Source of the DNA: Arthrobacter psychrolactophilus | GTDB lineage: Bacteria > Actinomycetota > Actinomycetes > Actinomycetales > Micrococcaceae | DNA: 64,000 bases | Assembly: GCF_003219795.1 (NCBI RefSeq) | Contig: NZ_QJVC01000003.1 | Coordinates: forward strand, 248,001-312,000 | Direction: 5' to 3' | Shown here: positions 35,317 through 43,945 of the stretch, one piece after another | How the letters are laid out: each line of letters starts with the position of its first letter | How positions within the stretch are numbered: the first letter of the stretch is position 1 | Translations under genes and position numbers: made by a program | Notes under the pieces: generated by a model | The model's database searches: none | What the model saw: the letters and a program-made list of their open reading frames with translations, nothing else | What the model was told of the DNA's origin: nothing

Positions 35317-36186
35317 CTAGTGGAGTTCGATGGTTTTGATGGCGGTGAGTTTGTCGCGAATAAAGGCGTTTGCGTGTGCGCCGAGCTCTTCGTTGTCTGC
35401 CCACAGATTCCGCCAAATGCCGAGCATGCGGCTCAGGTCCGGTGCAACAACGGCGGAAGAAAAGGACTCAAAGACAACAGGTCCGTCGTAGCCAATGCGG
35501 CCCAGAGCCTTGAAGAAGTTGTCAAAGTCAACGTTGCCCGTACCGAGGTAACCGCGGTGGCTCTCTCCGATGTGAACATAGCGAAGCACGTCTGCCGTAT
35601 CCAGGACCGGAGAGAACATATCGGACTCTTCGATGTTCATGTGGTAGGTGTCCAGATGAACACCCAGGTTTCCGCGATTGACGTCTTGGAGGTAGGCAAG
35701 GGCCTGACGTCCGGTGTTGAGAACGTTCGTCTCATAGCGGTTGACAACCTCGAGAGCTACATTGATGCCCAGCCCGGCGGCACGATCGGCAATACGTCCG
35801 ATGACGGCCTTGCTGTTTTCTAGGCCCTTGGCCGTGGGTGGCTCCATGTACTTCTTCATGGAGCTGTAAATGACACCACAAAATTCGGTGCCGCCCATTT
35901 CCGCAACTACGTCAACGGCCCGGTTCAGCAATTCCTCCCCTGCCTTGACGACAGCGGAATCCTCACTGCTGACGTCCGTTGCCTCCGAGAGACCCAAGGA
36001 CGCAGAAACGGAAAGCCCGTACTCAGCCAAGGCCGATTTGGCCGTGGCAACGTCGAAGGAGAACGGGTCCATCAAAGGAAACTCGATCAGGTCAAAGCCT
36101 GCTTCGTGTGTCTTCTGCACGGAATAACGGATGCCCTCGGCATCGAAACGACCGGTCCATACCAGACCATGGCAACCAATTTTCAT
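35317..36186 (-). CDS. D-allulose (D-psicose) 3-epimerase family enzyme
   Basis: 289-residue TIM-barrel sugar isomerase/epimerase. The metal-binding residues of the D-tagatose/D-psicose 3-epimerase family are in place: Glu146 (ALEVVNRYE), Asp179 (HLDTYHMNIEE), His205 (YVHIGESHRG) and Glu240 (VVFESFSS). The N-terminus MKIGCHGLVWTG and overall length match what I recall of the Arthrobacter globiformis enzyme. Interconverts D-allulose and D-fructose by Mn or Co-dependent C3 epimerisation. It heads an operon with a ribose-type importer and a fructokinase, and its promoter region carries three operator copies shared with the divergent LacI gene. Confidence 0.9.
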   Translation of the reverse strand: MKIGCHGLVWTGRFDAEGIRYSVQKTHEAGFDLIEFPLMDPFSFDVATAKSALAEYGLSVSASLGLSEATDVSSEDSAVVKAGEELLNRAVDVVAEMGGTEFCGVIYSSMKKYMEPPTAKGLENSKAVIGRIADRAAGLGINVALEVVNRYETNVLNTGRQALAYLQDVNRGNLGVHLDTYHMNIEESDMFSPVLDTADVLRYVHIGESHRGYLGTGNVDFDNFFKALGRIGYDGPVVFESFSSAVVAPDLSRMLGIWRNLWADNEELGAHANAFIRDKLTAIKTIELH

Positions 36187-36236
36187 GGGAATCCTACCTA
36201 ATAGTTTTGAGGGTCAAAGCTGTGGAATACTCGACC

Positions 36237-36314
36237 TGCAACGTTGCAAGTTGCCACTGAAAATTAGATTAGGAGAAGACTTGCAACGTGTCAAGTACCA
36301 TTTGTAACGTTGCA
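36237..36314. promoter_or_regulatory. Three LacI-type operators between epimerase and lacI genes
   Basis: TGCAACGTTGCA (36237-36248) is a perfect 12-bp palindrome; TTGCAACGTGTCAA (36281-36294) and TGTAACGTTGCA (36303-36314) are close variants. Centres are 45 and 21 bp apart, near whole helical turns, so looping between bound dimers is possible. They can serve both divergent genes. Confidence 0.8.
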
Positions 36315-36422
36315 TATTTGGTGATCCACGGTTACCATGTAGTCTACGAAGACTGAATTGGAACGTCACAATTCCAAGCCGAGACGGCTTCAGTTAACTC
36401 ACTGCCGTATGGAGGAGCCGCG

Positions 36423-37466
36423 TTGAGCAAGAGCGTCAAGGATGTCGCCGCATTGGCGAACGTATCCGCATCTACGGTTTCGAACTACCTCAACCGGCCT
36501 CATCTTTTGGGTGAAGGAAGCCGCAAGCGCGTCGCCGCGGCCATAGCCGAGCTCGGATTTGTGCCAAATGAATCGGCGCGCCAGTTGCGTGCCGGCTCAA
36601 GCAAGACCCTGGCCCTGATCCTGTTGGACGCCTGGCTGCCATACTTTAGTGACTTGTCCCGTGGCGTCGAGGACGTGGTTCGAGACCGCGGATGGTCGTT
36701 GTTCTTTAGTAACAGCAACAGGGATATCGAGCGCGAAATGGCTAATCTGGACATGTTCGAGGCACACCGCGTTCAAGGCCTCGTCATCATCCCGCAGGGC
36801 CTGGTCAAGGATCGGCTGGAACAGCTTCAGGGCCGTGGCATCGAGTGCGTGGTGGTGGGACCCACGGAGAAGTCCGATCACATTTCCGCTGTGACCTTTG
36901 ATGACATTGGCGGCGGCAGACTAGCCGGATCTCACCTTGTGGACATTGGCCGACGCCGACTCGCGTTTCTGGGTAACCCTCACAATGTTGTCCAGTCCGC
37001 TGACCGTTTAGAGGGCCTGATGCAGGCTGTTGCAGCCTCGGAAAACGACACCACGGTCATGACGGTAACGGTTACTAACCTGACCATTGAAGACGGCATC
37101 GAAGCGGCCGAGCAGATCCTATCCATGTCCGAATCAGAGCGGCCCGATGCAATCTTTGCCGCCAATGACATGGTGGCTATTGGCGCCTTGAACGTGTTCT
37201 TGCGTGCTGGAATTAGAGTTCCCGAGGACATCGCGATTGTTGGTTATGACGATGTGCCTCACGCCCGCCAGGCGGCAGTCACGTTGACTACCATCCGTCA
37301 GCCCGCCTATGAGATGGGACGCGCCGCTGGCCAGCAACTCCTAGAGCAGATTGAACGTCCGGGCAGTCGGGAAGTGCAGCAACGTGTGTTCGGCGCGCAA
37401 TTAGTCCAGCGTGAATCCACGCTTGGACGCTTTGATGCATGCAAGGAGTCAGCCCCCTCGGTGTAG
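36423..37466 (+). CDS. LacI-family regulator of the D-allulose-type operon
   Basis: 347-residue regulator with N-terminal HTH (VKDVAALANVSASTVSNYL, residues 4-22), hinge ARQLRAGS and sugar-binding domain (FAANDMVAIGALNVFLRAG, IVGYDDVPHA). TTG start after a strong GGAGGAG. Divergent from the epimerase operon, with three TGCAACGTTGCA-type operators in the 236-base gap, so local and autoregulatory control is very likely. Its inducer is probably the imported ketose or its phosphate. Confidence 0.93.
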   Translation: MSKSVKDVAALANVSASTVSNYLNRPHLLGEGSRKRVAAAIAELGFVPNESARQLRAGSSKTLALILLDAWLPYFSDLSRGVEDVVRDRGWSLFFSNSNRDIEREMANLDMFEAHRVQGLVIIPQGLVKDRLEQLQGRGIECVVVGPTEKSDHISAVTFDDIGGGRLAGSHLVDIGRRRLAFLGNPHNVVQSADRLEGLMQAVAASENDTTVMTVTVTNLTIEDGIEAAEQILSMSESERPDAIFAANDMVAIGALNVFLRAGIRVPEDIAIVGYDDVPHARQAAVTLTTIRQPAYEMGRAAGQQLLEQIERPGSREVQQRVFGAQLVQRESTLGRFDACKESAPSV

Positions 37467-37617
37467 GCCCCTGTGCCGGCTCCGACTCTTAGCTACGGGG
37501 ACTGCCATCGGAACCGGTGTGTATGACAGTAGAATCTCCGCGAGGACTTCGCTGGAACAAATTTTTCCGCGTCCAAACGTGCGGCTATTGCAGGTGGATC
37601 ATTTAACCCAGATGACC

Positions 37618-38175
37618 TCAGCGACGAATGGTCAACCCTGCCGCTTTGGAACGGTTACAAGGCCCACATAGGATCTGCAGGTTCTCGCTGTTATTGCTTC
37701 CGCCCATTGAAACCGGAATAACGTGGTCAAATTGCAGTTCCGATGTGGAACCACAAGCTCGGCATGTTCCCTCGTCGCGCGCCCAGATGTACTGCTTGAC
37801 ATCATCAGGAATCGATCGTCTGGCGGTTGAGCTACGCGGTGCTGATCCCATAGCAATAGTCGCTTGAGCGCGCTCGATTTGTTGGACTTGCCGTTGCTCT
37901 CTTGTCACAATGAGGGCATGGACTTGGGCGCCCGTAAGCCGATCGTTGTCCCAGTAGAATTTACCCCGAAACTGCCAGTAGCGCCTCTCACCGATGCGAG
38001 CCAACAGCACGGGACGACTCTTTTGACTTTCTTGGCGGTCCAGGAATTCTTGTTTTGTATATTCGCCTACACGATAGGCTTCCCTGCCCACTGTAAGTTC
38101 CACGGGCCCCTTTTTCGTCCAGAAACTGGGACGGTGAGTCACCGTAATATTTTCGACCCTGCGAAGCATCCCCAC
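37618..38175 (-). CDS. HNH endonuclease family protein
   Basis: 185-residue protein with a C-terminal HNH nuclease domain: paired Cys in CRACGS, catalytic DHVIPVSMGG, N of SENLQILC and the second Cys pair in CGPCNRSKA, a complete zinc-bound HNH fold. The first about 120 residues are basic and not recognised. Start uncertain: GTG 38175 or ATG 38169, neither with a clear site. There are no toxin, methylase or integrase genes alongside, so a restriction or mobile-element role is not supported here. The short gap after lacI (37467-37617) shows nothing. Confidence 0.75.
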   Translation of the reverse strand: MGMLRRVENITVTHRPSFWTKKGPVELTVGREAYRVGEYTKQEFLDRQESQKSRPVLLARIGERRYWQFRGKFYWDNDRLTGAQVHALIVTREQRQVQQIERAQATIAMGSAPRSSTARRSIPDDVKQYIWARDEGTCRACGSTSELQFDHVIPVSMGGSNNSENLQILCGPCNRSKAAGLTIRR

Positions 38176-38238
38176 ACGCCCATTCTGAATCTTATGAAAC
38201 CAATTACGGGATCTCTCCCGATCGAATTGTAGGCAAGT

Positions 38239-38451
38239 CTACAATTCCGCCAAGGTTGACACCACAACAGTCACGATGGAGCAATATCGTGGCGGGAGCT
38301 CCACCCGATCAGGAATTCGTCTGTGCCATAGGTTAACCACGCATTCCTTCTTCTTGATATTCCGCAGATGTGGATGTTCCGGGTTGATTTCCAGAACATC
38401 CACATTCATGCGCCGTTTACACAGCGGGCATTTGTCTTGTCGTGTGGACAC
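38239..38451 (-). CDS. Hypothetical 70-residue protein with one CxxC pair
   Basis: Open frame from GTG 38451 with KCPLCKRRMN near the N-terminus and a later Cys in ECVVN and RYCS, a possible zinc ribbon. It lies 63 bases before the HNH gene on the same strand. No convincing ribosome site; could be chance. Confidence 0.3.
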   Translation of the reverse strand: MSTRQDKCPLCKRRMNVDVLEINPEHPHLRNIKKKECVVNLWHRRIPDRVELPPRYCSIVTVVVSTLAEL

Positions 38452-38480
38452 CGCGCTAGTGCATCGTGCAGCCCGTCAGA

Positions 38481-39587
38481 TCACCCAGTGATCTCGGAAA
38501 TGCGGACTTTTCTACCTTCGCGCAGGGACAGCGAGAGCGCGTCGGCGGTGGCGATGGACGCCGCCGCCGCGCTACCGTCGGTCAGCTTGGCAAACTCGGC
38601 CACCGGTTCTTCTCCGCGCATGAGCCCATGGAAGTACGTCACTTCGTCTTCAATCATGCCGCGCAACCAGAGCGACGGCTCCATAGAGGGGTTACCGAAA
38701 AGCACCCCGCTATCGGCCGCCCCCTCAATGTAGAAGCGATTCCGATCGGCGTCCTCTTCCTCGGACCGGTGCAGCAGGAAGGTTTCACCTCCAGTCGAGG
38801 TTCGCATGGTGACTCCGGTGTCCTGTAGGTCAATGCGGATAGCGCCTTTAGTTCCCTCGATGAGGACGTAGTGCTCAGGCCAGCGGAACGCCGAGCCGTA
38901 TTCCAAGACGGCAAAGGTATTGTTGCCGAATTCCAAGGTCATCAGCAGCAGGTCGTCTTCGTCTCCGAAGCCAGGTCCCTGATGTGCCACATTTCCTCCG
39001 ACCATGGTGGCCTCTACCGCCGGACCCATGATGAACTGGACGAAGTCGAGTTCATGTATGTGGTGGTAGAGGTGCCCTCCTGAAAGCTCGCGACGCTTCT
39101 TCCATGTCACTTCGGCCTGAGGTTCTTCCCAGTTGTTGCGCACGGCGCGGCAGAACACCACTTCACCAATCGCGCCGTCCGCGATCAGAGATTTCACTCG
39201 GCGTACCCCGCTCATGAAGTTCATTGCGTGCCCTGCCATGAACAGCACGCCAGCCTGACCTGTTGCCTCGATCATGCGCGAGCAGTCGTCAAAGTTGAGG
39301 GCAATGGGCTTTTCGCAAAAGACAGCCTTGCCATTCCGTGCGGCGATCAGCACAGCTTCGGAATGCGCCCAATTTGGGGAAGCGACTACAACAGCATCAA
39401 CGTCTTCACTGGAGCACAGCTCCTCGATTGAATCATGAACCTTGGCACCAAAGGAATCCGCTGCTCGGGTGGCATGCTCAGGGTCGTAGACAGCGCTAAT
39501 GCGAGCCTGCGGAAGATTGGCCAGTGCCCGTCCAAGAGCCAAACCAAAGTAGCCGGCGCCAACTAGTCCATATCGAGTTTCAGTCAT
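38481..39587 (-). CDS. Gfo/Idh/MocA-family oxidoreductase 1
   Basis: 368-residue NAD(P)-dependent sugar or polyol dehydrogenase-type protein. Rossmann loop GAGYFGLALG at about 10-19, cofactor motif CEKPIALN near 93 with its Lys, and SGGHLYHHIHELDFVQF near 175 with paired His residues of the active site. ATG with AAAGG upstream. Last of four consecutive family members following a dipeptide-type ABC transporter. Such sets act in series on inositols, rare sugars or amino-sugar derivatives; the substrate here is not known. Confidence 0.9.
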   Translation of the reverse strand: MTETRYGLVGAGYFGLALGRALANLPQARISAVYDPEHATRAADSFGAKVHDSIEELCSSEDVDAVVVASPNWAHSEAVLIAARNGKAVFCEKPIALNFDDCSRMIEATGQAGVLFMAGHAMNFMSGVRRVKSLIADGAIGEVVFCRAVRNNWEEPQAEVTWKKRRELSGGHLYHHIHELDFVQFIMGPAVEATMVGGNVAHQGPGFGDEDDLLLMTLEFGNNTFAVLEYGSAFRWPEHYVLIEGTKGAIRIDLQDTGVTMRTSTGGETFLLHRSEEEDADRNRFYIEGAADSGVLFGNPSMEPSLWLRGMIEDEVTYFHGLMRGEEPVAEFAKLTDGSAAAASIATADALSLSLREGRKVRISEITG

Positions 39588-39635
39588 GGTGTACCTTTCA
39601 GATCAAACAAAATGCATCAAGGGGAGAAGGGAACG

Positions 39636-40718
39636 CTATCGCGCGGTGGAAACTCTGACCGGTTGTCCACTTTTCACAGAGTCATAGGCTGCCTCGATAA
39701 CGGCAAAGCTCGCCGCCGCATCGTGCAGACCATAGGTGGGGGTCCTTCCTGACTGCAGCTCCTGCACGTATTGCTTAAGCATGATGCGCAGAATAGCTAC
39801 CGAGCTGGGACCGCCAACGGGCAATGCCGAAATTCCACCCGCAGTGTCATACCGGCTGACTTGGGGTTTGTCATCGTCAGAACTGGCATTGCCGTGCGAG
39901 CCGAGTATCCTGATGCTCGACGAGACCGGGCCTAGCCCCGGAGCTGCCGGAACCCTGCCCACCGTAACGGTGGCTGTGACGGCATTCTCTAGGAGAAGAG
40001 AGACTATGGCGCAATCCTCCACCCCATTTTCTTCGTGCAGCTGACTGAACAAGGTAGACGCTTCGCAGTGGACCTCCACTACTTCCAGTCCCGTCAGGAA
40101 GCGGATGTAGTCCACGGGATACAGCAGGAAATTCAACAGCTCCCCTCCCCCGGACAGAGATGGATCGACTACCAGCTCGGGCCGCTCCACGGAGGTAGCA
40201 AAATGTGCGCCGCTGGCAAACCATTCGACATCTACATGCAGGGGAAGCCCCATGGTGCCGGCGTCGACCCAGCGCCGCAGGCGTTGCACGGCAGGAGATT
40301 GCAGCCTGTTGATCACACTAAGGGTGCCTACTGCCGTAGCCTCAGCTTTGGCCAGTTGGGCAATGTCAGCTCTGTTGACACCAATGGGCTTGTCAACCAG
40401 AACATGCAGTCCTGCCGCCAAGGCACGGGCTGCCAGCTCAGCATGCCTCGTAGGCTCACTGCAAACGACGACTGCGTCTACAGTGTTCGCATCAAGCAGA
40501 GGCACCAAGGAATCAAAATAGGCGATCCCGACAGCCGCTGCAGCCTTGGCACTGTCGCCCTTCATCCATGCGGGCGAAACGCTGTCCTCGGCTACCCCGA
40601 CAAGTTCGACGTCGGCCATCTCAGCCAGGATTTCAGCGTACGGCACCGCGTGGCGGATCCCCGAGAGGAAGCCAATCCTGAGTTTGGGTTTCCGGACAGT
40701 GGCAGATTCTGCGTTCAC
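39636..40718 (-). CDS. Gfo/Idh/MocA-family oxidoreductase 2, atypical nucleotide loop
   Basis: 360 residues. The EKP motif is DKPIGVN (near residue 107) and the C-terminal sheet domain is typical (SGGGELLNFLLYPVDYIRF). The N-terminal loop reads GFLSGIRHAV instead of Gly-x-Gly-x-x-Gly, and the active-site His pair after SGGGELLNF is replaced by LLYPVD, so cofactor binding or catalysis may be altered. GTG start overlapping the previous stop by four bases. Confidence 0.85.
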   Translation of the reverse strand: MNAESATVRKPKLRIGFLSGIRHAVPYAEILAEMADVELVGVAEDSVSPAWMKGDSAKAAAAVGIAYFDSLVPLLDANTVDAVVVCSEPTRHAELAARALAAGLHVLVDKPIGVNRADIAQLAKAEATAVGTLSVINRLQSPAVQRLRRWVDAGTMGLPLHVDVEWFASGAHFATSVERPELVVDPSLSGGGELLNFLLYPVDYIRFLTGLEVVEVHCEASTLFSQLHEENGVEDCAIVSLLLENAVTATVTVGRVPAAPGLGPVSSSIRILGSHGNASSDDDKPQVSRYDTAGGISALPVGGPSSVAILRIMLKQYVQELQSGRTPTYGLHDAAASFAVIEAAYDSVKSGQPVRVSTAR

Positions 40719-41734
40719 AGCATGGCCCCTTTCGCGTGGATAGAAGGAAGAGAGAGTTCAATGGCCCGCCCGGTCTCCAAAGATTGCTGAGCAGCCAGTC
40801 CGGTGGCCAGGGTGGCTCTGACTTCGGCCGTCTTAACGATGGGTGCGGCGCGGCCTTGAATCAGGTCAACCCAATGACTCAATTGAGCCGTCATGGCACC
40901 TTCAATGGAGCTTGGTGCCGGCCGGGCGCCGTCGCTGGTCAGTCCCGGATCATCCTCGGTGGTGTGCGCCAAGGTGCCCTCCGAGCCGGCGACCACAATC
41001 CGCCGCAACATATCAGCGTGCTTGCGCAACGAATAGGAGATCTCCAGCAGAGCCAGCGAACCGTCGTCGAACTTCACTGTTAATTGGAAGCTGTCATGCA
41101 CAGGCATCTGCGCAGCATAGCTGGGAAAGGATCGAGCGAAAACCCGAACGGGGGTGCGTTGCAGCAACCAGATGGCCAGGTCGATGCAATGGCTGCCATT
41201 GTGGACAGGATGCCCTCCAGACTTGGCAGCGTCCAATTGCCAGCCACGCCATCCTCCGGGCCACACATAGCCGGTGTACCAGCTGACGTGGGTGAGCCGG
41301 GGAGTCCCGATCTCGCCGCCCTGCAAGGAAGCGGCGATCGTGGCAATGGAGGGTTGAAAGCGGACGGTCTGACCAACCATTAGGCTCAGCTCACGCCCTT
41401 CCGTGGCGGCGATCATCGCATCCAGGTCCGGCAGGTTCAATGCTGCGGGCTTTTCAACGTGAACATGTTTCCGGGCCTGCCCGGCGGCAATCGTGAAGCG
41501 TGCGTGGTCGGGCGTGGCGTTAGTGATGTCCACAGCTGAGATGGCAGGGTCTCTGAGAACCTTGTCAATGTCGGTGGTGGCGATGGCTCCCGGGTACAGG
41601 GCCGCCAGGGACGCGGCTCGTTCCAGATTTGATCCGTACACATAGGCAACCTCTACATCAGGGATCGAGCGCAGTGCCACGAGGTGGTCACGGGCAATGT
41701 TGCCGCTGCCAATGATGGCTACTTTGCTGCCCAC
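40715..41734 (-). CDS. Gfo/Idh/MocA-family oxidoreductase 3
   Basis: 339 residues with Rossmann loop GSGNIARDHL (about 8-17), VEKPAALN near 94 and the active-site segment AKSGGHPVHNGSHCIDLAIW near 172. GTG start two bases after the preceding gene's stop, so it is translationally coupled. Distinct from its neighbours in sequence, which argues for different steps of one pathway instead of recent copies. Confidence 0.9.
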   Translation of the reverse strand: MGSKVAIIGSGNIARDHLVALRSIPDVEVAYVYGSNLERAASLAALYPGAIATTDIDKVLRDPAISAVDITNATPDHARFTIAAGQARKHVHVEKPAALNLPDLDAMIAATEGRELSLMVGQTVRFQPSIATIAASLQGGEIGTPRLTHVSWYTGYVWPGGWRGWQLDAAKSGGHPVHNGSHCIDLAIWLLQRTPVRVFARSFPSYAAQMPVHDSFQLTVKFDDGSLALLEISYSLRKHADMLRRIVVAGSEGTLAHTTEDDPGLTSDGARPAPSSIEGAMTAQLSHWVDLIQGRAAPIVKTAEVRATLATGLAAQQSLETGRAIELSLPSIHAKGAML

Positions 41735-41736
41735 GG

Positions 41737-42840
41737 TTATGCACCCACTAACGCACCAGTGGAAGCTGGCGTTCCCTTACTGGATTGTGTTTGGGAAGCT
41801 TGCGCCATCGCTTCTACTCCAGCGATGACAGCTGTCGCCGGGGAGTCGATCAAGACACTCTCTTGTCCACGCATTGCGGCGATGACTTCCGCCAACTCAC
41901 ATTCCACAGCCGCCTGCATCCAATACGGGCCGGCGGCCCCGGCCGCGTTGTAGGCCTGTTTCTTTTCTGCGGAGGCCCGAAGTGAATCGTTGGCTCGCTC
42001 AGAATCAAAGATGCCCCACTGTTCTGTCACCACGGCGTCGACGTAGCGGCTAACCTTGCCCGTCCTGAAGTCCGCTTCGAGGGCAGCCTCAGTACCGGAA
42101 ACACGGAATTTCCAGTCTGGGACATGCGCTGAAGTGGACAGCTCGTGGTAGCCCACCGCCCCTGAACCGAATTTCAGCGTGGTCTTATGCACACTATCCT
42201 CTATGCGGGAACCCGCCGGACGCGGAGCCCCGGCAATGGTACGGATCTCCACGGGCTCCCCGAAGACCCACGTGAGCAGGTCAAGTTCGTGAATTTCATG
42301 GAGCAATTCGCCTCCGCTGCGGGTGCGGTCAAGCTTCCACCAGTCCTCCGAACCCTCAGGGACGTGCACCAGCCTTGAACGGCTGCCATAACCTTCCAGC
42401 AAGGTGCCAAGTTTCCCGGATCGGGCTTGATGGAAGAGGCGTTTAATGCCGGGCATGGTTCGTTCCACATGACCCACAAGAAGCTGACCCTCGCTGAGAG
42501 CGGCGGCAGCTGTGACAGCGAGCGCATCTTCTGCCGTGATGGCTAGTGGCTTTTCCACAAAGACGCTCTTGCCGGCTTGCAGGAAACCGATGGAGGCGCT
42601 GGCATGAGTGTGGTTAGGCGTGGCAATCATGACCAGATCAATGTCGGTGGCGACGGCCAGCTCTGCGGGGTCAACGACGGCGCGGGCCCCTGCACGGGTG
42701 GCCAGCTCTTGCGCCGAAGCACTGTCCAGGTCACAGATGGCGACAACGTCGAAGGCATTATTGTCCTTGCACGCCATGGCCAGGGTGTTGCCGAAAAATC
42801 CGGAGCCAAGCACAGCAACACGGATGGGGGTGAAACTCAT
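41737..42840 (-). CDS. Gfo/Idh/MocA-family oxidoreductase 4
   Basis: 367 residues with Rossmann loop GSGFFGNTLA (about 11-20), VEKPLAI near 95 and SGGELLHEIHELDLLTW near 175, close in style to oxidoreductase 1. ATG start after AGAGG, 49 bases past the transporter ATPase gene. First enzyme gene of the operon. Confidence 0.9.
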   Translation of the reverse strand: MSFTPIRVAVLGSGFFGNTLAMACKDNNAFDVVAICDLDSASAQELATRAGARAVVDPAELAVATDIDLVMIATPNHTHASASIGFLQAGKSVFVEKPLAITAEDALAVTAAAALSEGQLLVGHVERTMPGIKRLFHQARSGKLGTLLEGYGSRSRLVHVPEGSEDWWKLDRTRSGGELLHEIHELDLLTWVFGEPVEIRTIAGAPRPAGSRIEDSVHKTTLKFGSGAVGYHELSTSAHVPDWKFRVSGTEAALEADFRTGKVSRYVDAVVTEQWGIFDSERANDSLRASAEKKQAYNAAGAAGPYWMQAAVECELAEVIAAMRGQESVLIDSPATAVIAGVEAMAQASQTQSSKGTPASTGALVGA

Positions 42841-42889
42841 GGATAACCTCTTTGGAAAAGTTGGGGAAAATGACGAAGCGAGTTGGAAC

Positions 42890-43945
42890 CTAGCTGGATA
42901 GGGGTGCCCCAGTGGCTCCGTCGCTGTCCATTGGGTGGAAGCATCGCAGGGTATGCAGGGGCTCCTGGCTCAGGACGCGCAGCGGCGGCATCGCTTCGGC
43001 ACACGCGGAGCTCGCCTTCCAGCACCTAGTACGGAAAGGGCAGCCCGAGGGTGGCCGAACGGCCGAGGGAACAGGACCGTCGAGGCTAATCGGGTTAATC
43101 TCATCTAGGATGCTGGGCGTTGCTGAGAACAGTGCCGTCGTGTAAGGGTGGGCCACTCCCTCCGGGGTCAGCGCCGATGGTACCTGCTCCACAATCCGGC
43201 CCAGGTACATGGTGGCGATGCGGTCGCTCATGCGTCGCACCGTCTGGATGTCATGGGAAATAAAGATCATGGCCAGATTCATCTCCTTCTGCAATCGAAG
43301 GAGGAGATTGAGGATTTGGGCCCGGACTGACACGTCCAAGGCCGACGTGGGTTCATCGGCCACCAGCAACGAGGGGCCCAGCGCCAGCGCCCGGCCGATG
43401 GCCACACGTTGACGCTGGCCACCGGATAACTGGGTCGGCAGGGCATCGGCGGCACTTTCTGGCAGGCCCACCAACTCCATGAGTTCGCGCACACGCTGGA
43501 CGCGCGAGCCGCCGTCGCCAATCCCATGAACATCCAAGGGATCCCGCAGGATCCTCCGGATGGGCATACGTCGATTGAGTGCAGTGGAAGGGTCCTGAAA
43601 AATCATGCCAACATTGCGGCCGAATTCTGTGCGACGGTTCGCCGCAGACATCTCCCACAAGGAAGATCCGTTAAAGAAGATCTCTCCCTCGGACGGCTTT
43701 TGCAGCCCGACGATAGTTTTGGCCAAGGTCGATTTGCCACAGCCGGATTCGCCGACGATGCCAACAGTCTCGCCAGCAGAAACGCTGAGGCTCGCCCCTG
43801 TCAGGGCGAAGACTGTTTCCTTGCCCAAGAGGCTTTGCCCCTTGATCGCATGCCTGACATGGACGTCCTTCAATTCCAGGACGGGCCGTTGCATGGCCGT
43901 CGTCATCGATCCCGGCAAGGCTGTCCCAGCTTGTGCCTCACTCAT
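42890..43945 (-). CDS. Dipeptide/oligopeptide-type ABC transporter ATPase (OppF/DppF-like)
   Basis: 351-residue ATPase: Walker A GESGCGKST (about 58), signature LSGGQRQRVA (about 165), Walker B LLVADEPTSALD, and the C-terminal oligopeptide-transporter extension with a Cys-rich CPFRTRCWKASSAC segment that in relatives binds an iron-sulphur cluster. Start overlaps the preceding fusion gene by four bases. Pairs with the ATPase half of that fusion. Confidence 0.92.
   Translation of the reverse strand: MSEAQAGTALPGSMTTAMQRPVLELKDVHVRHAIKGQSLLGKETVFALTGASLSVSAGETVGIVGESGCGKSTLAKTIVGLQKPSEGEIFFNGSSLWEMSAANRRTEFGRNVGMIFQDPSTALNRRMPIRRILRDPLDVHGIGDGGSRVQRVRELMELVGLPESAADALPTQLSGGQRQRVAIGRALALGPSLLVADEPTSALDVSVRAQILNLLLRLQKEMNLAMIFISHDIQTVRRMSDRIATMYLGRIVEQVPSALTPEGVAHPYTTALFSATPSILDEINPISLDGPVPSAVRPPSGCPFRTRCWKASSACAEAMPPLRVLSQEPLHTLRCFHPMDSDGATGAPLSS

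Noticed and set aside
37618-38451. HNH gene as part of a mobile element or restriction system
   Set aside because: No integrase, transposase, methylase, direct repeats or tRNA boundary seen nearby.
38481-42840. The four oxidoreductase genes as recent tandem duplicates
   Set aside because: They differ markedly in length, nucleotide loop and active-site segments, so ancient divergence or separate recruitment fits better.
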